Positions 9,657 through 17,252 of a stretch of DNA of 64,000 nt are shown here, piece by piece (the first letter of the stretch is position 1; every line of letters begins with the position of its first letter). A model generated the notes under the pieces. The model was not told the origin of the DNA, ran no database searches, and saw nothing but the letters and a program-made list of their open reading frames with translations. The DNA is taken from the NCBI RefSeq assembly GCF_900066015.1, contig NZ_LN890656.1:682001-746000 (forward strand), in the 5' to 3' direction. Both the position numbers and the translations under genes were made by a program. The DNA comes from Candidatus Promineifilum breve (GTDB taxonomy: Bacteria; Chloroflexota; Anaerolineae; Promineifilales; Promineifilaceae).

Positions 9657-10237
9657 TCAAAAAACGATTCCGTTGTAAACGCATACAACTGGGCCAGCTC
9701 AGGCCAGGCGTTGCCCGGCAAGCCCGCCTTCTGGCACAGCGCCCGCACGAACTCCCTGGCCCCCCAGCCATAGGCCGGGGCCACCTCCGGCAGCAGCAAC
9801 CCCCGCCGCCGCTCGCCCACAATGAGCAGCCCATCCTGCCCCACGGCGATCTCCTCCAGCCGCTCGACCGGCCGGAACGGCGACAGCACCGACACCTCGA
9901 TGAGCAATCCCGGCAACTCCTCGGCCGTCACCGGATTAAAGCGCGGGTCAACCGTGGCCGCTTTGATGGCCGCATCCTGCACGGCGGCATAGAGCGGGTC
10001 TTTGGCCTCGATCTGGCCGATGCAGCCGCGCAACTCCCCTTCCTCGAACGGCGCGCCAGCTTCCGGCCGCTCGCGTAGGGTCACGAAGACGGCCGCCGGT
10101 TCGCGCAATTGGGCGTCCTCCGGTTCATAGGCCAGGCGTTCGCCCGTCGCCACGTGATGGGCAATCGACTCTCTGGCCAAAGTCAGCAGCGCCCGGTGGC
10201 GCGCCGCTTGCGCCTCATCGGCTGAATGGTCGTTCAT
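9638..10237 (-). CDS. amrA: AMMECR1-domain protein (AmmeMemoRadiSam system protein A)
   Basis: A 199-residue AMMECR1-family protein with the hallmark LRGCIG at about residues 69-74. Also visible are FVTLRE and the DPRFNPVTAEELPGLLIEVSVLSP block, with VGQDGLLIV and LLLPEVAPAYGW further on. Bacterial members often accompany a Memo protein and a radical SAM enzyme. Neither partner is adjacent, and the radical SAM protein at 7.3-8.6 kb is of a different type. The gene starts 8 nt after the HAD gene, so they probably share a transcript. The final AVDSE and the stop codon come from repeat DNA. Confidence 0.88.
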   Translation of the reverse strand: MNDHSADEAQAARHRALLTLARESIAHHVATGERLAYEPEDAQLREPAAVFVTLRERPEAGAPFEEGELRGCIGQIEAKDPLYAAVQDAAIKAATVDPRFNPVTAEELPGLLIEVSVLSPFRPVERLEEIAVGQDGLLIVGERRRGLLLPEVAPAYGWGAREFVRALCQKAGLPGNAWPELAQLYAFTTESFFEAVDSE

Positions 10238-10245
10238 GGCGGTTC

Positions 10246-11007
10246 TTACCCTTCCCGGTGAGCGACGGGGCCGCCCCCGGTCTCACCCAATACGGCGGGC
10301 ACTTCGGCCCGCGCTGTGCTCAGCCACGCCCACGGAAAATGACGCAGGTCGGTAATGACCGCGCCGACGCCGGGCAAGGCCGCCAGCGCCGCGTGCTCGG
10401 CCGCCGGGCCAATGGCGACGATGCCGCCAATGCCCGCGCCGTGGGCCGAGGCGATCCCGGCGATGGAATCCTCGACGACGATGCAGCGCGCGGGGACCAG
10501 CCCCAGTTGCTCGGCCGCCTCCAGATAGATACCCGGCGCGGGCTTGCCGGGGTAGAGGCCGCGGTCATGGATAATGTGCTCCGGGGCGAACCAGCGATGC
10601 AGATCGAGTTGCTCGATGAAGAAGGCCACGTTGACCCCCGGCGACGACGTGGCGATGGCCCGCGGGATGGCCGCCGCCGCCAGAAAGTCCAGCAGTTCGA
10701 CCGCGCCCGGCGACAGGCGATACGCGGCCCCGGACGCCAGGGCTAATTGGCGATAGGTGCGCTCCTTTTCCTCCATCAACGGCTGCATCTCTTCCCGGCT
10801 CACGGCGCGGCCGAGGACGTAGGCGAAGATGTCGCGATTAACCCGGCCGTGTACCTCGCGGCGCATCTCCTCGTCGCTCAGCGGCGCGCCGCGCAACCGG
10901 GCCGAAGTGCGCCGCCATGCTTCCTCGTGCAGATGGTTATCCCACAGCAGCACGCCGTTAAAATCGAAGATAACCCCGTCGAACCGTTCCTCAATCATAG
11001 TAATCAT
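10246..11007 (-). CDS. HAD-superfamily hydrolase with DxN motif
   Basis: About 253 residues, resembling the beta-phosphoglucomutase/phosphatase subgroup: VIFDFNGVLLWD, an inserted helical cap, AIATSSPG (motif II), KPAPGIYLEAAEQLG (motif III Lys) and CIVVEDSIAGIASAHGAGI (motif IV). Motif I reads DFN instead of DxD, so the usual general acid/base Asp is Asn. This variant recurs in some HAD groups and may mean altered chemistry. The start is uncertain: ATG at 11007 or 10998. An earlier GTG lies in repeat DNA. Confidence 0.8.
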   Translation of the reverse strand: MITMIEERFDGVIFDFNGVLLWDNHLHEEAWRRTSARLRGAPLSDEEMRREVHGRVNRDIFAYVLGRAVSREEMQPLMEEKERTYRQLALASGAAYRLSPGAVELLDFLAAAAIPRAIATSSPGVNVAFFIEQLDLHRWFAPEHIIHDRGLYPGKPAPGIYLEAAEQLGLVPARCIVVEDSIAGIASAHGAGIGGIVAIGPAAEHAALAALPGVGAVITDLRHFPWAWLSTARAEVPAVLGETGGGPVAHREG

Positions 11008-11012
11008 GTGTG

Positions 11013-11237
11013 AAGAGAATGAATTAGCCACGGATGGACACGGATTTCACGGATTAACACGGATTTCAAGACCGATCATCATCTTCTTTCCGTGTTCATC
11101 CGTGCAATCCGTGTTGAAGAAAATGAATTCAACACGGATGGACACGGATTTCACGGATTAACACGGCTTTCAAGACCGATCATCATCTTCTTTCCGTGTT
11201 CATCCGTGCGATCCGTGCCAATCCGTGGCTAAATCAT
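11013..11237. repeat. Two tandem copies of an inverted CACGGATT-word block
   Basis: A block of about 103 bp (first copy from about 11030, second from about 11133) carries forward words such as GACACGGATTTCACGG, a shared centre AAGACCGATCATCATC, and reverse words such as CCGTGTTCATCCGTG. Each copy can form a long hairpin. It lies between two minus-strand genes. The near-identity of the copies points to recent duplication. Confidence 0.9.
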
Positions 11238-11250
11238 TCTCTTCCATCCC

Positions 11251-13323
11251 TCAAGCCAACACTTCCCACTCGGCCAGCAAGCTCGCCAGTTGCTCGCGGG
11301 CCTCGGCGTCTTCGGCTTCCAGCACCAGGATTTCGCCCTCGTCCTGCGTGGCGCGGGCGGCCTCCAACGCCTCGGTGATCTGCGCCAGCCAATACTCCAC
11401 GTCGGCCAGCGACTCCTCCACCTGGCGGCGGCGGCGCTCGTCCTGGCGGCGGGCGCTGCGGCTCCAGCCTTTGGCAGGCGCGGGCGGCGGTTCGGCCGTC
11501 GCCGGCGCGGCCATCGGTACGGCCGTCGGCTCCGGTTCCAAAGGCGCGTTGTCCGGCTCGGCCGCGCCATTGTCCGGCAACGCCGACCCATCGCGCAGAG
11601 CCATGTACTCCTGGTAGGTCGCCGGATAGACGCGCAGCTCGCCCTCTTCCAGCGCCCAGATCTGCCGCGCCAGCCGGTCGATCAGATAGCGGTCGTGGGA
11701 CACCAGCAGGATCGTGCCGTTGAACTCCTCCAGCACTTCCTGCAACGCCTCCTGCGACGGGATGTCGAGATGGTTGGTCGGCTCATCGAGCAGCAGGAAG
11801 TTGGCCCCCTCCAGCGCCAGCAGGGCCAGCGCCAGCCGCCCGCGCTCGCCGCCGCTCAATTCGCTGACCCGCTTGAACACGTCATCGCCGCGAAACAAAT
11901 ATTGGGCCAGATAGCCGCGGGCCTGCGTCTCGCTCAGGTCGCGCCGCGCCCATAGCTCATCGATGACCCGCGCGGCGTGGTTCAGCCGGTCGTGGGCCTG
12001 CGCGAAGTAGCCCAGGCTCACCCCCTCGCCCAATTCCACCTCGCCGTCCAGCGGTTCCAGTTCGCCCAGGATGACCCGCAACAGGGTGCTCTTGCCGCTG
12101 CCGTTGGGGCCGAGCAACGCCGCCCGCCCGCCGCGCTCCAGCTTCAACTGGTTGACGGCGAACAACGGCCGCGCCGGGTAGCCGATGGTCGCCGCCTTGG
12201 CCCGCAGCACCACCCGCGCCCCGCGCTCCGGCGATTCGAGGCGCATCTTCAGGCGCGGCGGCCGGATGCCCGGCGGGCGAATGGCCCGGATGCGCTCGAT
12301 GGCCTCGTTGATGCTCATCGTCCGCGCCCGCGCCCCCAGCTCCAGCCAGCTCTGCCCGGCGCGGCGGCTCTCGGTGGCCGCCGTCAGCCCCATCTGCTCG
12401 ATGAGGGCCAGGTCGCGGGTCAATTGCCGCAGCCGCCCCTTGGCGATGTCGGTCTGGCCGCCGGCGATGTGGCTCTGGATGAACTCGGCCTCGCGCTCCA
12501 GCCGCTCCTTCTCCTCGTTGTAGAGGCGCTCGGCCCGCTCCCACGCTTCCTGCCGTTGTCGCACGTAGGCGGTATAGTTGCCCCGGTAGCTCTTCAGTTC
12601 GGCCGGGTTCGCGCCGCCGCCGGGGGCCAGCTCCCAGACGCGGTTGACGACGCGATCCAGAAAGTAGCGGTCGTGGCTGACGATGATCAGCGCCCCTTCC
12701 CAGCGGCGCAGCGTGCCCTCCAGCCACTCCACGGCGGCGATGTCGAGGTGGTTGGTCGGCTCGTCGAGGATGAGCAGCGTCGGCCGCTCCAGCAGCAGGC
12801 GGCCCAGCAAGACGCGCGTCTTCTGCCCGCCGCTCAGGTGCAGCAGCGGTGTGTCCCACTGGTCGGCGGCGAAACCCAGCCCCAGCAGCACGCGCTTGAC
12901 GTCGTTCTGGTACTGGTAGCCCCCCTCGCGCTCGAAGTTTTCCTGCAACGTGCCGTAGGCGGCCAGCAGTTCGTCGTCGTACTGGTCGCCCAACGCCGCT
13001 TCCATCGTTGCCATTTCTGCCTCGCGGGCGCGCAGGGCGGCGAAGGCGGTCAGCATTTCCTGATAGACGGTGTTCTCGCGCCCGGCGAAAGTCAGCACGG
13101 CCTCCTGGCGCAGATAGCCCATCGTCAGCCCGGCGGCTATTTCCACTCGGCCGGCCGCCGGCTCCAGCAGCCCGGCCAGGGCCAGCAGCAGCGTCGTCTT
13201 GCCCACGCCGTTCGGCCCCACCAGGCCGATGCGGTCGCGGGCCTCCACGGCCACGGACAGGTCGTGGAACAGGTCGGCCGCGCCAAAGGCATGGCCCAAT
13301 TCGACGGCGCTCAGGATGGGCAT
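11251..13323 (-). CDS. ABC-F subfamily ATPase
   Basis: About 690 residues with two ABC ATPase domains and no membrane segments, the ABC-F layout of ribosome-associated translation or resistance factors. Domain 1 has GPNGVGKTT (about 36-44), LSGGQKTRVLLGRLL and LILDEPTNHLD. Domain 2 has GPNGSGKST, LSGGERGRLALALL and LLLDEPTNHLD. The linker between them is charged and helical, and the C terminus has an Ala/Pro stretch and then a coiled coil (DERRRRQVEESLADVEYWL) as in Uup/YdiF relatives. Start MPILSAVELGH; an ATG four codons upstream is possible. Confidence 0.92.
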   Translation of the reverse strand: MPILSAVELGHAFGAADLFHDLSVAVEARDRIGLVGPNGVGKTTLLLALAGLLEPAAGRVEIAAGLTMGYLRQEAVLTFAGRENTVYQEMLTAFAALRAREAEMATMEAALGDQYDDELLAAYGTLQENFEREGGYQYQNDVKRVLLGLGFAADQWDTPLLHLSGGQKTRVLLGRLLLERPTLLILDEPTNHLDIAAVEWLEGTLRRWEGALIIVSHDRYFLDRVVNRVWELAPGGGANPAELKSYRGNYTAYVRQRQEAWERAERLYNEEKERLEREAEFIQSHIAGGQTDIAKGRLRQLTRDLALIEQMGLTAATESRRAGQSWLELGARARTMSINEAIERIRAIRPPGIRPPRLKMRLESPERGARVVLRAKAATIGYPARPLFAVNQLKLERGGRAALLGPNGSGKSTLLRVILGELEPLDGEVELGEGVSLGYFAQAHDRLNHAARVIDELWARRDLSETQARGYLAQYLFRGDDVFKRVSELSGGERGRLALALLALEGANFLLLDEPTNHLDIPSQEALQEVLEEFNGTILLVSHDRYLIDRLARQIWALEEGELRVYPATYQEYMALRDGSALPDNGAAEPDNAPLEPEPTAVPMAAPATAEPPPAPAKGWSRSARRQDERRRRQVEESLADVEYWLAQITEALEAARATQDEGEILVLEAEDAEAREQLASLLAEWEVLA

Positions 13324-13385
13324 GATGCCATCCATTCTAGCCCAGACGGGCGCAAAGACGAACCGGAAGGGGCTTTTCCAAAGTC

Positions 13386-13433
13386 AAAGAACACAGAGCA
13401 CACGGAGCGCAGACACAGAGAGCGCGGAGGACG
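13386..13433. repeat. CACAGAG-word repeat
   Basis: Short run of the dispersed words ACACAGAGCACACGGAG and ACACAGAGAGCGCGGAG, here in one orientation only, between divergent genes. Confidence 0.7.
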
Positions 13434-13553
13434 ATTATAAATACACACTGAACGTGTAAAGTAGAACGCTTACGCGCGCCGGTAATTTGTTACAATGGAT
13501 GAGAGACTATCAGGCCGCCCCACGCGGCATCATCGACGCGGAATGCCGAACGT

Positions 13554-14888
13554 ATGACGACACCCACGCTGACCGCTTCCGGCGCTGCCCCTCCCGGCGC
13601 CACCGTCCCCACCGCCGCGGCTGCGCCCGGCGACGGCTCCGTGATTGACGGCCGCCGCCCCGCGCAGCCCGACGTCGGCGCGCCGCCCCCGGCCGATCAT
13701 GAGGAACGGGAACAACTGCAAAAGGAGATGCTCGTCACCTCCTCGACCATCATCGCCCTGCTGGGCATGTTGTGGGGGCTGATCTATATGTTCGTCGGCG
13801 CGGCCCAGGCCGGGGCCATCCCCATCGTCTACGCCGCCATCTCCTTCGCCAGCATCGGCTATTTCGCCCTGACCGGCCGCTATCACCTGTTCCGCTTCAG
13901 CCAGTTGCTCATCACCCTCATCTTCCCGGCGCTGCTCATGCTGGTGCTGGGCGGCTTCATCAACTCCAGCGGGGTCATCCTCTGGTCGCTGACCTCGCCG
14001 GTGGGGGCGCTGCTGTTCGATAGCCGGCGCAAGGCGGCCGTGTGGTTCATGGCCTTCGCCGTGCTGGTGGTAGTGGCCGGGCTGGTGGACATCGGCCTGT
14101 TCGGCCCGCTATTGCCCGAGCAGGGGCCGCTTTCGGCCAACCTGATCGGCATCTTCTTCATCCTCAACGCCGTCGGCCCGTCGGTCGTCGTCTTCCTGCT
14201 GCTGTCCTACTTCACCCGCCAGCGCGACCGCGCCCACGACCTGCTGCTGGCCGAGCAGACGAAGAGCGACGCGCTGCTGCTCAACATCCTGCCCAACTCC
14301 ATCGCCCGGCGGCTGAAGGACGGCCCCGACCAGCGCATCGCCGAGTGCTTCGACAACGCCAGCATCCTCTTCGCCGACATCGCCGGGTTTACGCCGTTGT
14401 CGGCCGAGTTGGGCGTGGAGCGCGTGGTGGAACTGCTCAACGATCTGCACAGCGGCTTCGATGCCATCATGGAGCGGCGCGGCCTGGAGAAGATTCGCAC
14501 CATCGGCGACGGCTACATGGTCGCCTCGGGCGTGCCCACGCCGCGCCCCGACCACGCCCACGCCCTGGCCGACGCGGCGCTGGAGATGCTGGCCTTCGCC
14601 CGGCAGCTATCGGCGCGCTACGAGCTGCCCATCCATCTGCGGATCGGCATCAATTCGGGGACGATCATGGCCGGGGTCATCGGCCGCCGCAAGTTCAGCT
14701 ATGACGTCTGGGGTGATTCGGTCAACGTCGCCAGCCGCATGGAGTCCCACGGCCTGTCCGACTGCATCCAACTGGCCGAGCGCACCTACAATATCATCAA
14801 GGATGACTTCATCACCACCCCGCGTGGCACGATTGAGATTAAGGGCAAGGGGGAGATGAAGACTTGGTTTTTGATTGGGCGAAATTAA
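13554..14888 (+). CDS. Membrane class III adenylate/guanylate cyclase
   Basis: A 444-residue protein: a low-complexity Ala/Pro N-terminus, about six membrane segments (roughly residues 60-225), a short helical linker (AEQTKSDALLLNILPNSIARRL), then a class III cyclase domain. Metal-binding Asp residues are in SILFADIAGFTPLS and RTIGDGYMVASG. The substrate-specifying region is KFSYDVWGDSVNVASRMES, whose DVWG Asp favours ATP, so cAMP is the likely product. The linker resembles those of cyclases regulated through the membrane domain. A TACAAT sequence near 13490 may be the -10 box. The stop overlaps the convergent CoA-binding gene by 4 bp. Confidence 0.9.
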   Translation: MTTPTLTASGAAPPGATVPTAAAAPGDGSVIDGRRPAQPDVGAPPPADHEEREQLQKEMLVTSSTIIALLGMLWGLIYMFVGAAQAGAIPIVYAAISFASIGYFALTGRYHLFRFSQLLITLIFPALLMLVLGGFINSSGVILWSLTSPVGALLFDSRRKAAVWFMAFAVLVVVAGLVDIGLFGPLLPEQGPLSANLIGIFFILNAVGPSVVVFLLLSYFTRQRDRAHDLLLAEQTKSDALLLNILPNSIARRLKDGPDQRIAECFDNASILFADIAGFTPLSAELGVERVVELLNDLHSGFDAIMERRGLEKIRTIGDGYMVASGVPTPRPDHAHALADAALEMLAFARQLSARYELPIHLRIGINSGTIMAGVIGRRKFSYDVWGDSVNVASRMESHGLSDCIQLAERTYNIIKDDFITTPRGTIEIKGKGEMKTWFLIGRN

Positions 14889-15304
14889 ATCATCGTACTC
14901 GACCAGCGAATATGCTGCACCCGCATACACTGGTTCATCACCACGTCCAGCCCGGCGGCGCGGGCGCGGGCGGCGGCGGCCTCGTCGCTGATGCCCATCT
15001 GCATCCAGATGGCCTTGGCCCCGGCGGCGATGGCCTCATCCACAATCGGCCCCACCTGCTCGCTGCGGCGGAAGATCTGTACCACGTCGATCGGCTCCGG
15101 CACCTCGGCCAGTGAGGCGTATGCCTTTTGCCCCAACACTTCGCTTATGGTCGGATTCACCGGGATGACCCGATAGCCCTGCGACTGAAGATAGGCCGGG
15201 ACGGTGTGGGCCGGCTTGGTGGCGTCGTTCGACAGCCCCACCGTGGCGATCGTCCGCGCCGTCCGCAAGATTCTTTCGATGGTTTGTTGTTCTTCGTAGC
15301 TCAT
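14885..15304 (-). CDS. CoA-binding (YccU-like) protein
   Basis: A 139-residue single Rossmann domain of the CoA-binding family: ARTIATVGLSNDATKPAHTVPAYLQSQGYRVIPVNP, then PIDVVQIFRRSEQVGPIVDEAIAAGAKAIWMQMGI. It resembles the CoA-ligase N-terminal subdomain and the standalone YccU proteins, which bind CoA but have no settled role. TATAAT (15313-15318 on the minus strand) lies only 8 nt upstream of the ATG and overlaps the stop of the preceding DUF2071 gene. A leaderless transcript is therefore possible. Confidence 0.88.
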   Translation of the reverse strand: MSYEEQQTIERILRTARTIATVGLSNDATKPAHTVPAYLQSQGYRVIPVNPTISEVLGQKAYASLAEVPEPIDVVQIFRRSEQVGPIVDEAIAAGAKAIWMQMGISDEAAAARARAAGLDVVMNQCMRVQHIRWSSTMI

Positions 15305-15312
15305 AGGGCGTA

Positions 15313-15318
15313 ATTATA
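15313..15318 (-). promoter_or_regulatory. -10 element (TATAAT) close to the start of the CoA-binding gene
   Basis: Perfect TATAAT on the minus strand, 8 nt before the ATG at 15304 and containing the stop codon of the DUF2071 gene. No clear -35 hexamer is visible in the coding sequence upstream. Confidence 0.4.
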
Positions 15319-16219
15319 GCCACATCACCCGCTGCGGCGACCACACCACCACATCGATCCGCCGCGCGAAGTGGAGCAGCGCCGGCGGCCCATTTACCGC
15401 CAGCCCCCCAGCGGCCGAAATCGTATTGACCCCAATCATCGCCTCGGCCCGTTGCAGCGGCCAGGGCCAATGATGCACTTCCGTCCGCCATAGCGCCCCA
15501 TCGCCCGCCTGGGCATAGAGGCAGTAGCGCTCGGTCAGAAAGTGCTCCAGTGTCCCCGGTGCGGCGGCATAGACGGGCGACGTGGGCCGGTAATGGGCCG
15601 AGAACGCCGCCCGAACCCCTCTCCTAACCTCTCCCACAGGGAGAGGGACACTCTCCCCCGCCCCTCTCCTAACCTCTCCCACAGGGAGAGGGACACCACT
15701 CTCCCCCGCCCCCCTGCTCCCCTGCCCCCCTGCACCCCCGCGCCCCTTCCGCTCACACCTGTACCCCACCCCCTCCCCCTCCGCCACCACCGACATCGCC
15801 GCCCGATAATACGGCAAATGGAACAACAGCCGCGCCGCCCCTACAGCCAGAGCGTTCGTCGCGTCAAGGCTGAGGAACCACACCCCCGGCCTGCCCCCGG
15901 CGGTCACGTAGACGCGCACGTTCAGTTCGGGGAAGGCCGACACCCACGGCAGATCGGGCAGCGGCCGGCGCATCACCCCGGCCATGCGGAAGGGCACGAT
16001 ACCCAGCCAGGTCGCGCCGTCGAACTCGTCCACCGCCAGGCCGGGCGGCAGGAGCGACTGCACCGCCGCCGCATCCACCGGCCAATGGGCGAAGAGCAAA
16101 TCGCGCCACGATTGCCGCCATGCCCAGCGCCCCTGCGGCAGCGGCCAGGGGCGGTGGGCGGTCTGCTCCAGGGCGGGGTGAGTGCCGGTGTCACGGTGGG
16201 AACCTGAGCGGTTATTCAT
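15314..16219 (-). CDS. DUF2071 (YqjF-like) protein carrying an in-frame repeat insertion
   Basis: About 301 residues. DUF2071 features are LPQGRWAWRQSWRDLLFAHWP, LLPPGLAVDEFDGATWLGIVPF, FPELNVRVYV, GVWFLSLDATN and LPYYRAAM. The C-terminal ERYCLYAQ and EVHHWPWPLQRAEA segments are also typical. Between the two halves sits a Gly/Arg-rich stretch (KGRGGAGGQGSRGAGES, then PLPVGEVRRG twice) encoded by dispersed repeat words and foreign to the fold. The frame is kept. ATG at 16219 is chosen because TATAAT lies 6 nt upstream of it; a longer start would lie upstream of that promoter. Function of the family is unknown. Confidence 0.8.
   Translation of the reverse strand: MNNRSGSHRDTGTHPALEQTAHRPWPLPQGRWAWRQSWRDLLFAHWPVDAAAVQSLLPPGLAVDEFDGATWLGIVPFRMAGVMRRPLPDLPWVSAFPELNVRVYVTAGGRPGVWFLSLDATNALAVGAARLLFHLPYYRAAMSVVAEGEGVGYRCERKGRGGAGGQGSRGAGESGVPLPVGEVRRGAGESVPLPVGEVRRGVRAAFSAHYRPTSPVYAAAPGTLEHFLTERYCLYAQAGDGALWRTEVHHWPWPLQRAEAMIGVNTISAAGGLAVNGPPALLHFARRIDVVVWSPQRVMWL
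15614..15760. repeat. Repeat words inserted within the DUF2071 gene
   Basis: Two copies of CCTCTCCTAACCTCTCCCAC followed by AGGGAGAGGGACA, then CCCCTGCTCCCCTGCCCCCC words. Related words recur at 61.29 kb (reverse) and at several intergenic sites. Here they lie inside a coding frame. Confidence 0.9.
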
Positions 16220-16225
16220 GTTGGG

Positions 16226-16231
16226 ATTATA
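16226..16231 (-). promoter_or_regulatory. -10 element of the DUF2071 gene, possibly leaderless
   Basis: TATAAT on the minus strand ends six bases before the ATG at 16219. Transcription would start at or next to the A of the ATG. Confidence 0.45.
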
Positions 16232-16235
16232 GCGG

Positions 16236-16263
16236 TTGTTCTGCCGCCGCACCTTGCTACAAT
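16236..16263 (+). promoter_or_regulatory. Putative promoter of the dsbB-cytochrome unit
   Basis: TTGTTC (16236-16241), 16-bp spacer, TACAAT (16258-16263), 40 nt upstream of the DsbB ATG. It diverges from the DUF2071 promoter a few bases away. Confidence 0.4.
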
Positions 16264-16303
16264 ACGCTGGTGGATTCTTCTTACTCTCGCGGAGAAACGA
16301 CCG

Positions 16304-16768
16304 ATGAAATTATCCGAATTCCTTGAAGATTATGGCGGCTGGCTGGCCTTCGTCATCGCCCTCATCGCCACGATGGGCAGCCTGTACTACAGCGAGGTCG
16401 CCGGGTTCATCCCCTGCCGCCTGTGCTGGTATCAGCGCATCCTGATGTACCCCCTGACGATCATCACCCTCGTCGGCGCGCTGCGGCGGGATGACTACCT
16501 GCCCGGCTACGTGCTGCCCCTGTCGCTCATCGGCATGGCCGTGTCGGCCTACCACTACCTGATGGAAAAGGGCGTCGTCCCCGCCTCGAACACCTGCGCG
16601 GCCGACGTGCCCTGCTCCATCAGTTATGTCAACTACCTGGGCTTCATCACCATCGCCCTGATGGCCTTCACCGCCTTCACCTTGATCACGCTCATCATGT
16701 TCGGGATGCGCGCTGCCTACCGCCGCGACAATGCCGAGCAGCTGCCCATTCCCGGCGAGGCGTACTAG
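16304..16768 (+). CDS. DsbB/BdbC-type thiol oxidoreductase
   Basis: A 154-residue membrane protein with four hydrophobic helices. The quinone-side pair is PCRLCWYQR (about residues 38-46), and the second pair is in the loop SNTCAADVPCS. This is the DsbB/BdbC pattern: it reoxidises a periplasmic-type DsbA/BdbD thiol oxidase and passes electrons to quinone. No partner thiol oxidase is adjacent. The next gene, a lipoprotein cytochrome c, begins directly after its stop codon. Confidence 0.92.
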   Translation: MKLSEFLEDYGGWLAFVIALIATMGSLYYSEVAGFIPCRLCWYQRILMYPLTIITLVGALRRDDYLPGYVLPLSLIGMAVSAYHYLMEKGVVPASNTCAADVPCSISYVNYLGFITIALMAFTAFTLITLIMFGMRAAYRRDNAEQLPIPGEAY

Positions 16769-17170
16769 ATGCGGCTACTCCTCCTGTGGCTGGTGGGGCT
16801 GGCCGGGCTGTTGGCGGCCTGTGGCGGCGCGCCGGCCGCACCCACGCCCACGCCTGACCCGGCCACGCTGGGCGAGCGCACCTTCGTCCAGTATTGCGTC
16901 CCCTGCCACGGCGCGGCCGGCGAGGGCTTCATCAATGCGCTCGACGCCCCGGCCCTGAATGCCGACGGCGAGAGCCACGCCCTGACCGATGCGGCCATCC
17001 TGGCGGCCATCATCGACGGCGGCGCGGCCAGCGGCGGCAACATGGCCCCCCTGGGCGACGCGCTGAGCGCCGAACAGGAAGCGGCCGTGCTCGAATTCGT
17101 CCACTCCCTCTGGAGCGACGAGCAACGCCTGGCCCACGAGGACGCCGGCGGCCATACGCCTGGACAGTGA
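16769..17170 (+). CDS. Lipoprotein class I cytochrome c
   Basis: A 133-residue protein with a lipobox LLAAC, a Pro/Thr linker and one heme site, CVPCHG. Downstream NMAPLGDALSAEQEAAVLEFVHSLW supplies the axial Met and the C-terminal helix of a class I cytochrome c. The ATG follows the DsbB stop with no gap, so expression is coupled. It is probably a membrane-anchored electron carrier on the outer face of the cytoplasmic membrane. A functional link to disulfide formation is plausible but unproven. Confidence 0.87.
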   Translation: MRLLLLWLVGLAGLLAACGGAPAAPTPTPDPATLGERTFVQYCVPCHGAAGEGFINALDAPALNADGESHALTDAAILAAIIDGGAASGGNMAPLGDALSAEQEAAVLEFVHSLWSDEQRLAHEDAGGHTPGQ

Positions 17171-17250
17171 ACAGTGGATAGTGGGCAGTGGGCAGTAGCC
17201 GGCAAGCCGCAGGCAATCTGTGAAATCTGTGTAATCTGTGGTTTTCTTTC
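17163..17250. repeat. CAGTGG and AATCTGTG word repeats
   Basis: Heptamer words (CAGTGAA, CAGTGGA, TAGTGGG, CAGTGGG) followed by nonamer words (AATCTGTGA, AATCTGTGT, AATCTGTGG). It starts in the cytochrome stop region and runs to the HemW start. Confidence 0.85.
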
Positions 17251-17252
17251 TA

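Noticed and set aside
11013-11031. A longer N-terminus for the HAD hydrolase (reading VANSFSSH before the ATG)
   Set aside because: The extra codons come from repeat DNA and no ribosome site precedes them.
11977-13440. A 487-codon open frame opposite the ABC-F gene
   Set aside because: The ABC motifs on the minus strand are unambiguous, and the antisense product is only Gln/Arg/Gly-rich noise.
17238-17252. An earlier GTG start for hemW
   Set aside because: It lies in the CTGTGG repeat word and adds residues not found in the family.
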